From Clostridia bacterium (GTDB taxonomy: Bacteria > Bacillota > Clostridia > Peptostreptococcales > Anaerovoracaceae), in assembly GCA_900766045.1 (NCBI GenBank), contig CAAFTW010000076.1, forward strand, positions 13,842-77,841: a stretch of DNA of 64,000 nt, in the 5' to 3' direction. Both the position numbers and the translations under genes were made by a program. Shown here piece after piece: positions 10,165 to 18,716 of this stretch (the first letter of the stretch is position 1; each line of letters opens with the position of its first letter). Below the pieces are notes generated by a model. That model searched no databases and was not told where the DNA came from. It saw only the letters and a list, made by a program, of their open reading frames with translations.

Positions 10165-10584
10165 GTGAGAGAAGTCGTAATCAATGGAATTAAGGAAACG
10201 GAGGCCTTCGGCAGGAAACTCGGGGAAGAGGCGCGGCCGGGAGATATCCTTGCGCTGATCGGTGACCTCGGGACGGGGAAAACGACCCTGACCAAGTCCA
10301 TCGCCAGGGGTCTCGGTGTGAAAGAGGATATTACGAGCCCGACCTTTAATATAGTGAATGAGTATCATTCCGGGAGACTGCCGCTCTATCATTTCGATGT
10401 GTACCGGCTGGATTCCGGTGCGGATATGATCAATATCGGCGCGGAGGAGTATTTTGATGCCGGCGGCGTCTGCATTATTGAATGGGCGGACCGGGTGGCG
10501 GAAATTCTTCCGGATGACACGAAGGTGATTTTTATTGAGTATGGAAATAAGGAAGGAGAGCGGCTGTATCAATGTACATTTTAG
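10165..10584 (+). CDS. tsaE: tRNA threonylcarbamoyladenosine biosynthesis ATPase TsaE
   Basis: ATPase partner of TsaB and TsaD in making N6-threonylcarbamoyladenosine (t6A) at position 37 of ANN-reading tRNAs. The Walker A GDLGTGKTT lies at residues 33-41, followed by SPTFNIVNEY and YHFDVYRL, all signature motifs. The start is GTG (139 residues), with only a weak ribosome site. Its end overlaps the start of tsaB by 13 bases, so the two are translationally coupled. Confidence 0.95.
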   Translation: MREVVINGIKETEAFGRKLGEEARPGDILALIGDLGTGKTTLTKSIARGLGVKEDITSPTFNIVNEYHSGRLPLYHFDVYRLDSGADMINIGAEEYFDAGGVCIIEWADRVAEILPDDTKVIFIEYGNKEGERLYQCTF

Positions 10585-11306
10585 CGATCGACACGACCGG
10601 ACCGCTGGGATCAGCGGCTCTGCTGAATTTAGATAATGAAAAAGTCCTGATGAAGGTCAGCCGCGAAGAGAAGGGGCATCTGAAGAATCTGATGCCGCTG
10701 GTGGATGAGCTTCTGAAGGAAGAGCAGATCACACCGAAGGACATCGCTGCGGTGGCGGCATCTGTTGGACCGGGATCTTACACCGGAATCCGCATCGGCG
10801 TATCCTCAGCACGCGCCTTTGCACAGGCTCTGGATGTTCCCTGCATCCGCGTCGGCAGTCTGGACATGTTCGCTCAGAAAGCAGTTTCAAGGGACACTGC
10901 GGTAATTTTCAATGCCCGCAGAGGTCAGGTCTACGGAGCTGTATACCGCGCAGGCGGGGAAACCGTCATGAGGCCCTGCCCCTGCATGCTGGAAGACGTG
11001 TATAACTGCGTGAAAGAGAATCAGCTGAATCCGGTATGGTATGGTGACGGCATCGATGCCTACCAGGGCAGTGAGAAATACGGAAAATATCTGGAGGGCG
11101 CAGAGTGTTCGCCAGAAGAGGAACGCTATCAGACCGCAGAGATGACGGCGCTTGAAGCGCTGAAACTCTACCGGGCAGGAAAAACCTGCAGGGTTGATGA
11201 ACTCCTTCCGGATTATATGAGAAAAACAGAGGCGGAACAGAAGCTTCAGGATGGTTCGCTTGAAAGAGCGCGGGCGGCCAAGCTGGCAAAGTTCCGCAGC
11301 CGTTAA
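10572..11306 (+). CDS. tsaB: tRNA threonylcarbamoyladenosine biosynthesis protein TsaB
   Basis: ASKHA-fold protein that dimerises with TsaD and is needed for t6A formation. The N-terminus LAIDTTGPLGSAAL and the central SVGPGSYTGIRIGVSSARAFA are typical, and the length of 244 residues is normal. It lies inside the tsaE-tsaB-rimI-tsaD cluster common in Bacillota. AAGGAGAG inside tsaE serves as its ribosome site. Confidence 0.94.
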   Translation: MYILAIDTTGPLGSAALLNLDNEKVLMKVSREEKGHLKNLMPLVDELLKEEQITPKDIAAVAASVGPGSYTGIRIGVSSARAFAQALDVPCIRVGSLDMFAQKAVSRDTAVIFNARRGQVYGAVYRAGGETVMRPCPCMLEDVYNCVKENQLNPVWYGDGIDAYQGSEKYGKYLEGAECSPEEERYQTAEMTALEALKLYRAGKTCRVDELLPDYMRKTEAEQKLQDGSLERARAAKLAKFRSR

Positions 11307-11321
11307 GAGTCAGGAGAAAGA

Positions 11322-11855
11322 ATGAATATAGATGATATTAAAGAACTGATCGAGGAACTGAAAGACGATCCCGATATTGACACCGCGGAAATGCTGCTCA
11401 GAAACGCCGAGCGGCGTGATGTAAAGCGCCTTGCCGAGATAGACCGGATCTGCTTCCGTCAGCCTTACTCTGCGTCCATGTTTGAGCATGACATTCAGTA
11501 CGGCGATAATCTGACCATCCTGACGGCTGTGGTCGATCAGGAAATCGTCGGATACATCGAGATCATGATCGTCCTCGACGAGTGTGAAATCCAGCGCGTC
11601 GCGGTTCTCCCGGAGTACCGCCGCCGCTACGTAGCATCCGTTATGATGAATTCCATGCTGCATCTGACCGATTCACTGGGAATTCAGAGCCACACACTGG
11701 AGGTCCGCGCAGGAAATAAACCGGCAATCCGGCTTTATGAGCATTTCGGTTTCAAGCAGAACGGACGCAGGAAGAATTATTACGGTGATGATGATGCGCT
11801 GCTCATGCTCAGAATCGGCGATCCCGAGCAGTTTGACCCGGAGCGGGTTTCGTAA
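11322..11855 (+). CDS. rimI: RimI-like ribosomal protein N-acetyltransferase
   Basis: GNAT-fold acetyltransferase, expected from its position between tsaB and tsaD to be RimI (N-terminal acetylation of ribosomal protein S18 in model species). The GNAT strand IQRVAVLPEYRRR and the late LEVRAGNKPAIRLYEHFGF are clear. The acetyl-CoA loop normally reads Q/R-x-x-G-x-G/A, but here RRRYVAS lacks the first glycine. There is also an N-terminal extension of about 25 charged residues before the domain. The start ATG 11322 follows AGGAGAAAG. Substrate is inferred from context only. Confidence 0.8.
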   Translation: MNIDDIKELIEELKDDPDIDTAEMLLRNAERRDVKRLAEIDRICFRQPYSASMFEHDIQYGDNLTILTAVVDQEIVGYIEIMIVLDECEIQRVAVLPEYRRRYVASVMMNSMLHLTDSLGIQSHTLEVRAGNKPAIRLYEHFGFKQNGRRKNYYGDDDALLMLRIGDPEQFDPERVS

Positions 11856-11995
11856 GGGACAAAAAACAAAGGCGCAAGAGGCCGGCCGGGCCGGCATATG
11901 CTGCGGAATGCCGCTATTTTCTGCCGGTGCTGAGCATAATCAGCAGGCAGGAAAGCAGAATCATACAGGAAGAACAGTAAGAAGGACAAAAGATT

Positions 11996-13012
11996 ATGTG
12001 GAATCAGCAATTTATCACACTGGGAATTGAATCAAGCTGCGATGAGACATCCATCGCTGTTGTCGCAGACGGGCGTCACATCCTGTCCAATGTCATTTCT
12101 TCACAGATCGCGATCCATACCAAATTCGGCGGAGTGGTGCCGGAAATTGCTTCCCGCCATCATCTGCAGAATATCAATGCTGTTCTTCAGCAGTCGCTGG
12201 ACGAGGCGGGCATTACACTTTCCGATGTGGACCTGATCGGTGTGACACACGGTCCGGGACTGATCGGAGCCGTCGTTATCGGTGTCGCTACGGCAAAGGC
12301 CCTGTCCCTTGCCACGGGAATTCCGCTGGTTGGTGTCAATCACATGCACGGCCACGTCAGTGCCAATTATCTTCAGTATGAAGATCTGAAGCCGCCTTTC
12401 CTGGCTCTGATTGTTTCCGGAGGACATACCAATATCGTTGACGTAACGGATTACAACGAATGCAGAGTACTGGGCTCCACCAGAGATGACGCGGCAGGGG
12501 AAGCCTATGATAAGGTTGCGCGTGTCATCGGACTGGGTTATCCGGGAGGGCCGAAAGTCGATAAAGCCGCAAAAGAAGGAAATCCGGATGCGGTAGAGTT
12601 CAAGCGCGTCTACCTGGAAAAAGGAAGCTATGACTTTAGTTTCAGCGGTCTGAAGACGCAGGTGATCAATTACGTGCACACGGAAAAGATGCGCGGACAC
12701 GAGCTGTCCGTTCCGGATATTTCAGCGAGCTTCCAGCAGGCCGTTGTCGATGTCATCGTGGATAAGGCCATTGCCGCCGCAGAAGAGCGGAAAGAAGAAA
12801 AACTGGTCATGGCCGGAGGTGTTGCCGCCAATTCCTGCCTGAGAAGTGAGATGCAGAAGGCCTGTGACGCACATGGAATCCGTCTGTACTGCCCGAAGCC
12901 GGTTCTGTGCACGGATAACGGCGCCATGATTGCGTCTGCCGCATATTATAAGTATAAGAAACACGGCGCAGACGGGCTGGACCTGGACGCATATGCTAAT
13001 CTGCCGCTGTAG
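11996..13012 (+). CDS. tsaD: tRNA N6-adenosine threonylcarbamoyltransferase TsaD
   Basis: Transfers the threonylcarbamoyl group to A37 of tRNA. Metal-binding HMHGH lies at residues 116-120 and the ASKHA motifs LGIESSCDET, THGPGLIGAV, SGGHTNIV and CTDNGAMIA are all seen. Length 338 residues, as usual. ATG 11996 follows AAGAAGGAC. The 140-base gap after rimI contains a GC-rich repeat of GGCCGGC units but no T-run, so read-through is likely. Confidence 0.96.
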   Translation: MWNQQFITLGIESSCDETSIAVVADGRHILSNVISSQIAIHTKFGGVVPEIASRHHLQNINAVLQQSLDEAGITLSDVDLIGVTHGPGLIGAVVIGVATAKALSLATGIPLVGVNHMHGHVSANYLQYEDLKPPFLALIVSGGHTNIVDVTDYNECRVLGSTRDDAAGEAYDKVARVIGLGYPGGPKVDKAAKEGNPDAVEFKRVYLEKGSYDFSFSGLKTQVINYVHTEKMRGHELSVPDISASFQQAVVDVIVDKAIAAAEERKEEKLVMAGGVAANSCLRSEMQKACDAHGIRLYCPKPVLCTDNGAMIASAAYYKYKKHGADGLDLDAYANLPL

Positions 13013-13031
13013 AACGATAAAGGAGAAAAAT

Positions 13032-15056
13032 ATGATTGTTTTGTCTGCAACAGACATCACAAGAGCATATGGTACGGATGTGATCCTGGATCACATCTCT
13101 TTTCATGTCAATGAGGGAGACCGAGTCGGTATCGTCGGCGCAAACGGCGCCGGAAAATCCACACTTCTGGACATCCTGGGAGGCGTCAGCGAGCCGGACG
13201 AAGGCCAGTTTTTCCTTTCCTCAGACGTTACTGTAGGCTATCTGCATCAGAACGATACCTTTGAGGACGACTGTACACTGCGTGAAGAAGTGCATAAGAT
13301 ATACGAGCGCTTTGAGAAGGCAGAGAAAGAGATAAACAGACTGACCCAGGATATCGCTCAGATGGCAGCCGACGGAAAGACGGAGACCGATGAATATAAA
13401 CGCATCATGCAGCGCTATGGAAATCTGCAGGATCAGTTTGAACGGGACGGAGGATTCAGCTATAAAAGCGAGATGCGCGGCATCCTGAACAGCATGGCAT
13501 TTGGCGAAGAATACTATGACAAGCCGATTTCTTCGCTGTCCGGAGGCGAGCGCACCCGTCTGGCTCTGGCCTGTCTTCTGATGAGGAAACCAGATGTGCT
13601 GATGCTGGACGAGCCGACCAACCATCTGGATATCGGCATGCTGAACTGGCTGGAACAGTTCCTGAGAAACTATAAGGGGACGGTTATCATGGTATCCCAT
13701 GACCGTTACTTCCTGGATCAGCTCTGCACCAGAATTTTTGAAGTTGCTCATCACCATCTGACCTGCTATGACGGTAATTACACCGAATATGCACAGAAAA
13801 AGAAGCAGCAGAGAGAGTCGGACATGCGCGCCTATAAAAAGCAGCAGGAAGAAATCCGCCGGCAGGAGGACATCATCCGTAAGTTCAAGGAACGCGGAAC
13901 GGAACATCTGGCCAAACGTGCGGCGTCCAGAGAAAAGAAACTGGCGCATATGGAGGTGCTGGAACGTCCGGAGTCGGACGGCGCATCGCTGAATGTGCAT
14001 TTCCGTCAGGATTATGAAACCGGAAACGATGTACTCCTGGGAGAAGATGTCGGAGAAGCCTTCCGGACTGAGGACGGCGTGCGGCGGCTCTTTCAGCATG
14101 CGGATTTTGACATTAAGAAAGGTGAGCGGATCTGCATCGTAGGGCCGAACGGCATCGGAAAGACAACGCTTCTGCGCCTGATGATCGGGGAAATCCGTCC
14201 GACGGAAGGAAAAATCAGGATCGGAAGAAATGTGAAGTTCGGCTATTATGATCAGCGTCAGGAACAGCTCCACGGCGATAAGACAGTTCTGGATGAGGTC
14301 CATGATTCCTACCGCCTGTATAAAGAAAGTGAGATCCGCAATTTTCTCGGACGCTTTCTGTTCAGAGGCGACCAGGTATTCACGAAGGTCGGGTCGCTGT
14401 CCGGAGGAGAGAAGGCCCGCCTTGCTCTTCTGAAACTGATGATGAGCGGTTCCAATGTGCTGATGCTGGATGAGCCGACCAACCATCTGGATATCGAGTC
14501 AAAAGAAATTTTTGAGGAAGCGCTGCGGGAGTTCCCGGGAACAATCGTTGCGGTTTCTCATGACCGTTACTTCCTGAACCAGATCGCGACCAAAATCTAT
14601 GAACTGGGCCCTTCCGGAATCACGAAATACGAGGGCGGATACGACTATTATGAGGAAAAGAAGGAAGAAACGTCCTCTGGAAAACAGTATCTGAACCAGA
14701 TGAGAGACCTGGTCGGCGAGGCAGAAACGGAGCGGCGGCAGGTGTTTGGAGAGCAGAATGGTGAGGATGGTCAGGACGCGGATGACTCCTTGCCGGATCC
14801 GCCTTTGTCCTCTGAAGAGGAGCGTGTGCTGAAGAAGAAACGGCAGGCCGAGGAACGCAGAAAACAGAGAAAAATCGAGCAGCTTGAATCCAGAATCGCT
14901 GAGCTCGAAGATGAAATCGAGGAAATCCAGCAGAAAATGTGTGACCCGAAAATTCTGTCGAACTCTAAGAAACTGACGGAATTGGACAATAAGCAGAAGG
15001 ATGCGCAGACTGAGCTGGATCAGGCTTATGAAGAGTGGGGACAGTTAGAAGAATAG
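13032..15056 (+). CDS. ABC-F family ATPase (translation factor type)
   Basis: Soluble twin-cassette ATPase. ABC-F proteins bind the ribosomal E site, where they relieve stalling or protect against antibiotics. Cassette 1 has GANGAGKS, LSGGERTRLALA and LMLDEPTNHLD; cassette 2 has GPNGIGKTT, LSGGEKARLALL and a second LMLDEPTNHLD. The linker between them is basic and long (SDMRAYKKQQEEIRRQ region). A C-terminal coiled coil (about residues 585-674) is rich in E, K and Q. ATG 13032 with AAGGAGAAAAA is the start (674 residues); the frame extends upstream into tsaD without a ribosome site. No evidence separates housekeeping from resistance roles. Confidence 0.9.
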   Translation: MIVLSATDITRAYGTDVILDHISFHVNEGDRVGIVGANGAGKSTLLDILGGVSEPDEGQFFLSSDVTVGYLHQNDTFEDDCTLREEVHKIYERFEKAEKEINRLTQDIAQMAADGKTETDEYKRIMQRYGNLQDQFERDGGFSYKSEMRGILNSMAFGEEYYDKPISSLSGGERTRLALACLLMRKPDVLMLDEPTNHLDIGMLNWLEQFLRNYKGTVIMVSHDRYFLDQLCTRIFEVAHHHLTCYDGNYTEYAQKKKQQRESDMRAYKKQQEEIRRQEDIIRKFKERGTEHLAKRAASREKKLAHMEVLERPESDGASLNVHFRQDYETGNDVLLGEDVGEAFRTEDGVRRLFQHADFDIKKGERICIVGPNGIGKTTLLRLMIGEIRPTEGKIRIGRNVKFGYYDQRQEQLHGDKTVLDEVHDSYRLYKESEIRNFLGRFLFRGDQVFTKVGSLSGGEKARLALLKLMMSGSNVLMLDEPTNHLDIESKEIFEEALREFPGTIVAVSHDRYFLNQIATKIYELGPSGITKYEGGYDYYEEKKEETSSGKQYLNQMRDLVGEAETERRQVFGEQNGEDGQDADDSLPDPPLSSEEERVLKKKRQAEERRKQRKIEQLESRIAELEDEIEEIQQKMCDPKILSNSKKLTELDNKQKDAQTELDQAYEEWGQLEE

Positions 15057-15098
15057 TCTGACAACAGATTTTCGGCCATATTGTTTTTATTGCTATGG

Positions 15099-15127
15099 TT
15101 GATTCTGAAATAAAGATAATGTATAAT
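15099..15127 (+). promoter_or_regulatory. sigma-A-type promoter of the acyl carrier protein gene
   Basis: TTGATT (15099-15104), a 17-base spacer, then TATAAT (15122-15127), about 38 bases before the acpP start. Confidence 0.8.
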
Positions 15128-15165
15128 GTTTTAAGTATTGGAAGATACTAGAGGAGGACGAGACT

Positions 15166-15399
15166 ATGGTTTTTGAGAAGATCAGAGACATAATCGTAGA
15201 TCAGCTCAGCGTTGATAAGTCTGTCGTAACAATGGATACGAACATGACGAAGGATCTGGAGGCAGATTCCCTGGACGCTGTTGAAATCATCATGGCAATT
15301 GAGGAAGAATTTGACATCGAAATTCCAGATGAAGAGGCTGAAAAATTCCAGGTTGTAGGCGACTTAGTGAAATACGTAGAAGCTCATACTGCGGAATAA
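15166..15399 (+). CDS. acpP: acyl carrier protein
   Basis: 77-residue acidic carrier for growing fatty acyl chains. The phosphopantetheine attachment serine is Ser35 in the motif DSLDAVE. The start follows GAGGAGG. It has its own promoter and terminator and stands apart from other fatty acid synthesis genes in this window, so it could also serve another acyl-transfer pathway. Confidence 0.94.
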   Translation: MVFEKIRDIIVDQLSVDKSVVTMDTNMTKDLEADSLDAVEIIMAIEEEFDIEIPDEEAEKFQVVGDLVKYVEAHTAE

Positions 15400-15407
15400 G
15401 CGATTGA

Positions 15408-15433
15408 CCGCCTCTTAAGAAGGCGGCTTTTTT
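15408..15433 (+). terminator. terminator of acpP
   Basis: CCGCCT (15408-15413) pairs with AGGCGG (15421-15426), followed by CTTTTTTA. Confidence 0.85.
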
Positions 15434-15571
15434 ATCCAAGGATTTGTTAAAGTTTTGTTGTTTTTTATTCTATGAATGAAATAACAAAAAATAATAATAA
15501 TTCAGGCAGATTGAAGAACAGCCGGGTCCGGAAATGAATTCAGGCTTCTCCGCTGCCAGAGGGAGGGTAAT

Positions 15572-16246
15572 GTGAGACGAAAGAATTCGAAAATCTCCAA
15601 CGCCGTAATCAGAAGGCTTCCCCGCTACCGGCGTTATCTGATTGAACTGAAGAAAAAGGGAGTGGAGAAAATCTCTTCCAAAGACTTCAGTGCGATGATC
15701 GGATACACGGCATCTCAGATCCGTCAGGACCTGAATAATTTCGGTGACTTCGGTCAGCAGGGATATGGATACAGTGTTGCTGAACTGTATAAGGAAATCA
15801 GCAAGATTCTCGGCCTGGACAGAGATTACACAATGGTTCTGGTCGGAGCAGGAAATCTGGGACAGGCCATTTCCAAGTACGCAGTCAGCCTGATTGAAGA
15901 AGGATTCAAGCTCAGCGCTGCGTTTGAAATTGACCCGAACCTGATCGGCAAAACGGTAGAGGGAATTCCGATTTATGATTATGAAGATATCGAAGACTAT
16001 GTAGAGAAGAATCACATCGACATCGGTATCATCTGTGTAAACAGAGGAAACGCGCAGGAAGTTGCGGACCGTCTGTCTGCTGCCGGCGCCAAGGGCATCT
16101 GGAATTTTGCGCTGGTTGATCTGGAGGTTCCGGACACCGTTGCACTTGAGTCCGTGCACCTTTCCGACACACTGCATTCGCTGGCCTATCACATGAACGA
16201 TATTCGTCAGACAGGAGTGAAGGGTGTCAGTCTGGACGAAGACTAA
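15572..16246 (+). CDS. rex: redox-sensing transcriptional repressor Rex
   Basis: Repressor that senses the NADH/NAD+ ratio and controls fermentation genes in Gram-positive bacteria. The N-terminal winged helix (about 1-80) contains the family motif ASQIRQDLNNFGDFGQQGYGY, and the Rossmann fold carries GAGNLG at 92-97. The start is GTG with GGGAGG five bases upstream (224 residues). No convincing Rex operator was found in front of it. A terminator candidate at 16408 ends the unit. Confidence 0.95.
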   Translation: MRRKNSKISNAVIRRLPRYRRYLIELKKKGVEKISSKDFSAMIGYTASQIRQDLNNFGDFGQQGYGYSVAELYKEISKILGLDRDYTMVLVGAGNLGQAISKYAVSLIEEGFKLSAAFEIDPNLIGKTVEGIPIYDYEDIEDYVEKNHIDIGIICVNRGNAQEVADRLSAAGAKGIWNFALVDLEVPDTVALESVHLSDTLHSLAYHMNDIRQTGVKGVSLDED

Positions 16247-16407
16247 TTTACTGACGAAGAATATCAGATACATGAAATGGGGAGCACAGTCGGAAAACGA
16301 TTGGAATATGAAGAATTCGAGGGATCAGTCTCATCTCTTCCGTTTCTGATGGCAGATATCGGAAATGGAAAACAATCTCGTGATTAAAATCGAATACAGG
16401 CACATAG

Positions 16408-16432
16408 GGACTGCGGAGACGCGGTCCTTTTT
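16408..16432 (+). terminator. terminator downstream of rex
   Basis: GGACTGCG (16408-16415), loop GAGA, CGCGGTCC (16420-16427) with one G-U pair, then TTTTT. It lies 160 bases after the rex stop. Confidence 0.7.
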
Positions 16433-16550
16433 CTTTGCAGTTCCGGCAGGCAGCATAACTGCCGGATGACGGAAAATCGCCGGGGCCTGCCGGAAGTATC
16501 CGTATCCGGAAACAGCGGATGTGCGCGGAGTTAACCGTGCTGCATTGAAA

Positions 16551-16592
16551 TATAAAAACAGCCCGCTGCTCCAAATGAAACAGCGGGCTGTT
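16551..16592 (-). terminator. terminator of the ferredoxin gene
   Basis: Perfect 12-base stem AACAGCCCGCTG (16557-16568) with CAGCGGGCTGTT (16581-16592). On the minus strand it ends in a run of five T. Confidence 0.88.
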
Positions 16593-16621
16593 CATCGTCT
16601 CTTTTAAATGACCGGGGTCAA

Positions 16622-16795
16622 TTAAGCCTCAGCCGGAGCGCCTACAGGACATACGCCAGCGCAGGAACCGCAGCTGATGCACTTATCCTCGTCGATTACG
16701 TATGCAGCATCTCCCTGGGAAATAGCCTCTACAGGGCACTCAGCCTCACAAGCTCCGCAGCTGATGCAAACTCCGTCATTAATCTTATAAGCCAT
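16622..16795 (-). CDS. 2[4Fe-4S] ferredoxin
   Basis: 57-residue clostridial-type electron carrier, read directly from the minus strand. Two cluster motifs are complete: Cys10, 13, 16, 20 (CISCGACEAEC) and Cys39, 42, 45, 49 (CISCGSCAGVC), each followed by Pro. The start ATG at 16795 is preceded by AAGGAGG at the ideal distance. It is divergent from the P-loop gene, and the two share a roughly 40-base intergenic region. Such ferredoxins link pyruvate:ferredoxin oxidoreductase, hydrogenase or Rnf in anaerobes. Confidence 0.95.
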   Translation of the reverse strand: MAYKINDGVCISCGACEAECPVEAISQGDAAYVIDEDKCISCGSCAGVCPVGAPAEA

Positions 16796-16808
16796 TGGTA
16801 TTACCTCC

Positions 16809-16836
16809 TTGTAAAAACCTGTTATCTGTGTATACT
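16809..16836 (+). promoter_or_regulatory. putative promoter of the P-loop/Asp23 gene
   Basis: TTGTAA (16809-16814), a 16-base spacer and TATACT (16831-16836). If real, transcription would begin near 16843, which would favour the GTG at 16870 as start of the following gene over ATG 16837. Confidence 0.45.
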
Positions 16837-17694
16837 ATGGATTATAGCAGAAAGGACCGGATTAGTAAAGTGAAAGTATATTCTTTAACAGGCCGCAGCG
16901 GAACAGGAAAAAGTTATCAGGCAATTAGTATTTGCAAGGCTTTGCGGATTGATGCCATTATTGATGATGGACTGTTCATCTATAAAAACAGAGTTGAGGC
17001 AGGGCACTCCGCCAAACGCGAAAAGACAAAAGTCGGCGCGATCAAGGCGGCGGTTTTTGTGCGCCCGGAACACCGGAAAGAGGTCAGAGACCGCATCCGT
17101 GAAATCAATCCGAAGAGTATTCTGATCCTTGGTACTTCTGATGAGATGGCGGACAAGATCTGTGAAATGCTGGAGCTGCCTGAAATTTCCCGCAGAATCC
17201 ACATTGAGGATATCACAACGGAAGAGGAGCGGGAGACCGCGAGAAAGCAGCGGGATATCCAGGGAAAGCATGTTATTCCGGCGGCAGCGCCGCAGCTGAA
17301 GCGTGATTTTGCCGGTTACTTCTTCAATCCGATGAAAATCCTGAAAGAATCAAGATTTTTCACGGGGAGCAGAAACACCTCTGAAAAGACTGTTGTCCGC
17401 CCGACCTTCAGCTATCTCGGTGAATTCTTTATCTCCGATAATGTCATTACAGATATTGCGTCTTGTGTGGCAGAAGAGTGCGCGTGTATTGCAAAGATCC
17501 GGAAAGTCTATGAAAATGCGGCAGCAGATGCGCTCTGTATTTCGGTCAGTATCGATTACCGGGCTGGCGGCAATATACTGAAGCAGACCGCGGAATTTCA
17601 GAAAAAACTCGCCGAAGCCGTTGAAGAAATGACCGCATTTATCGTCGAGAAAGTTGATATTGAAATCCTTTCTGTCCGGGAGAAAAACGCATGA
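16837..17694 (+). CDS. P-loop NTPase fused to an Asp23/Gls24-like domain
   Basis: Not a named gene. With ATG 16837 the Walker A GRSGTGKS lies at residues 19-26 and a nucleotide-binding region follows to about 150. After a linker (ITTEEERETARKQRDIQG) the last 95 residues resemble the Asp23/Gls24 (alkaline shock) domain: YLGEFFISDNVITDIAS, then ISVSIDYRAGGN and AVEEMTAFIVEKVDIEI. Asp23 proteins act at the cell envelope in Gram-positive bacteria; the function of the fusion is unknown. The start is uncertain: GTG 16870, with AAAGGA 13 bases upstream, would begin just before the Walker A strand. The last four bases overlap the next gene (ATGA). Confidence 0.72.
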   Translation: MDYSRKDRISKVKVYSLTGRSGTGKSYQAISICKALRIDAIIDDGLFIYKNRVEAGHSAKREKTKVGAIKAAVFVRPEHRKEVRDRIREINPKSILILGTSDEMADKICEMLELPEISRRIHIEDITTEEERETARKQRDIQGKHVIPAAAPQLKRDFAGYFFNPMKILKESRFFTGSRNTSEKTVVRPTFSYLGEFFISDNVITDIASCVAEECACIAKIRKVYENAAADALCISVSIDYRAGGNILKQTAEFQKKLAEAVEEMTAFIVEKVDIEILSVREKNA

Positions 17695-18548
17695 TCATAA
17701 ATTGGAATGAAAACAGGCAGTCCGTCGAGCTGAAGCAGGCGGACTGTTTTCAGCTGGAAGATATTCTGACCTGCGGCCAGTGTTTCCGCTGGCTGCATAA
17801 TGAAAACGGAAGCTGGGACATTGCCGCGTCCTCGCATCTGATCCGTGTCGAACAGACAGAACGGGCCGTTCGCTTTCAGGGCTGCACCATGCAGGAATTC
17901 AGGGACTTCTGGGCTGTGTATTTTGACCTTGACCGGGATTACCGGGCCCTTCAGAAGCGATTGACCAGAAATGATCCCGTGATGAAGAAGGCGGTTTCTT
18001 TTGGCGGCGGAATTCGGATTCTTCAGCAGGACCTGTGGGAAAGCATGGTGGAATTTATCCTTTCACAGAACAATAACATTCCCAGAATCCAGGGCTGCAT
18101 CGAACGGCTCTGCCAGCTGTGCGGGAAACCTCTTGCGCATAACTTTTTGTCCGGCGGAGGCCTGAAAAATCAGATTCCGGGGCCTGAAACACTGGCGGAG
18201 ATGACGGTGGATGATCTGGCGCCGGTTCGTCTGGGCTACCGCGCGAAGTATCTGATTCAGTCAGCGGCGCGGGCTGTGGAATACGGGCTGCCGGAATCAT
18301 ACGATGAACTCCTGAAATTCAGCGGCATCGGGCCCAAGGTGGCGAGCTGCATCCAGCTGTTCGGCCTGCACGATTTCTCCGCATTCCCGATCGACGTCTG
18401 GGTGATGCGGCTCATGCACGAGCTTTACGGCCTTGATCCGGAGGACAAAAAAGAAATGGCAAGATATGCAGACGGGCATTTTCATGACCTGGCAGGGCTT
18501 GCGCAGCAGTATCTGTTCTATTATATGAGGAGCGGCCTTGGGCGGTAA
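17691..18548 (+). CDS. 8-oxoguanine DNA glycosylase (OGG1-like)
   Basis: Base-excision repair enzyme of the HhH-GPD superfamily with an N-terminal OGG domain (CGQCFRW near residue 30). The hairpin SGIGPKVASC contains the catalytic lysine (Lys216), and the essential aspartate is Asp235 in FPIDVWV. The length of 285 residues fits OGG1-type bacterial enzymes found in Clostridia. It overlaps the upstream gene by four bases, so the two are co-translated, but no functional link between them is known. Confidence 0.9.
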   Translation: MIINWNENRQSVELKQADCFQLEDILTCGQCFRWLHNENGSWDIAASSHLIRVEQTERAVRFQGCTMQEFRDFWAVYFDLDRDYRALQKRLTRNDPVMKKAVSFGGGIRILQQDLWESMVEFILSQNNNIPRIQGCIERLCQLCGKPLAHNFLSGGGLKNQIPGPETLAEMTVDDLAPVRLGYRAKYLIQSAARAVEYGLPESYDELLKFSGIGPKVASCIQLFGLHDFSAFPIDVWVMRLMHELYGLDPEDKKEMARYADGHFHDLAGLAQQYLFYYMRSGLGR

Positions 18549-18576
18549 TTTTTTGTCGATGAAAATGAAATAAAGG

Positions 18577-18605
18577 TTGACAAAAAAAGGGCAGGGCTCT
18601 ACAAT
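18577..18605 (+). promoter_or_regulatory. promoter of groES-groEL
   Basis: TTGACA (18577-18582), a 17-base spacer, TACAAT (18600-18605). Transcription would begin about 18612, just before the CIRCE operator. Confidence 0.88.
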
Positions 18606-18616
18606 AGAGACAGTGA

Positions 18617-18642
18617 TTAGCACTCAGATAAATGAGTGCTAA
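18617..18642 (+). promoter_or_regulatory. CIRCE operator (HrcA site) with an 8-base spacer
   Basis: TTAGCACTC (18617-18625) and GAGTGCTAA (18634-18642) form the perfect CIRCE inverted repeat bound by the heat-shock repressor HrcA. The classical spacer is nine bases; here it is eight (18626-18633). It sits at the expected transcription start. Confidence 0.93.
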
Positions 18643-18716
18643 CAATCCGGAAGGGAAACATAAATCCGGATATCCTTGCGAAAGCAAATTATCATATAGA
18701 TCAGGAGGTAAGGAAG

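Noticed and set aside
13221..14486. Long minus-strand frame opposite the ABC-F gene
   Set aside because: Antisense shadow; the opposite strand has intact ABC-F motifs.
15440..15462. Rex-operator-like TTGTTAA upstream of rex
   Set aside because: Only one half-site matches the TTGTTAA-N4-TTAACAA pattern; the other half (TTGTTGT) does not.
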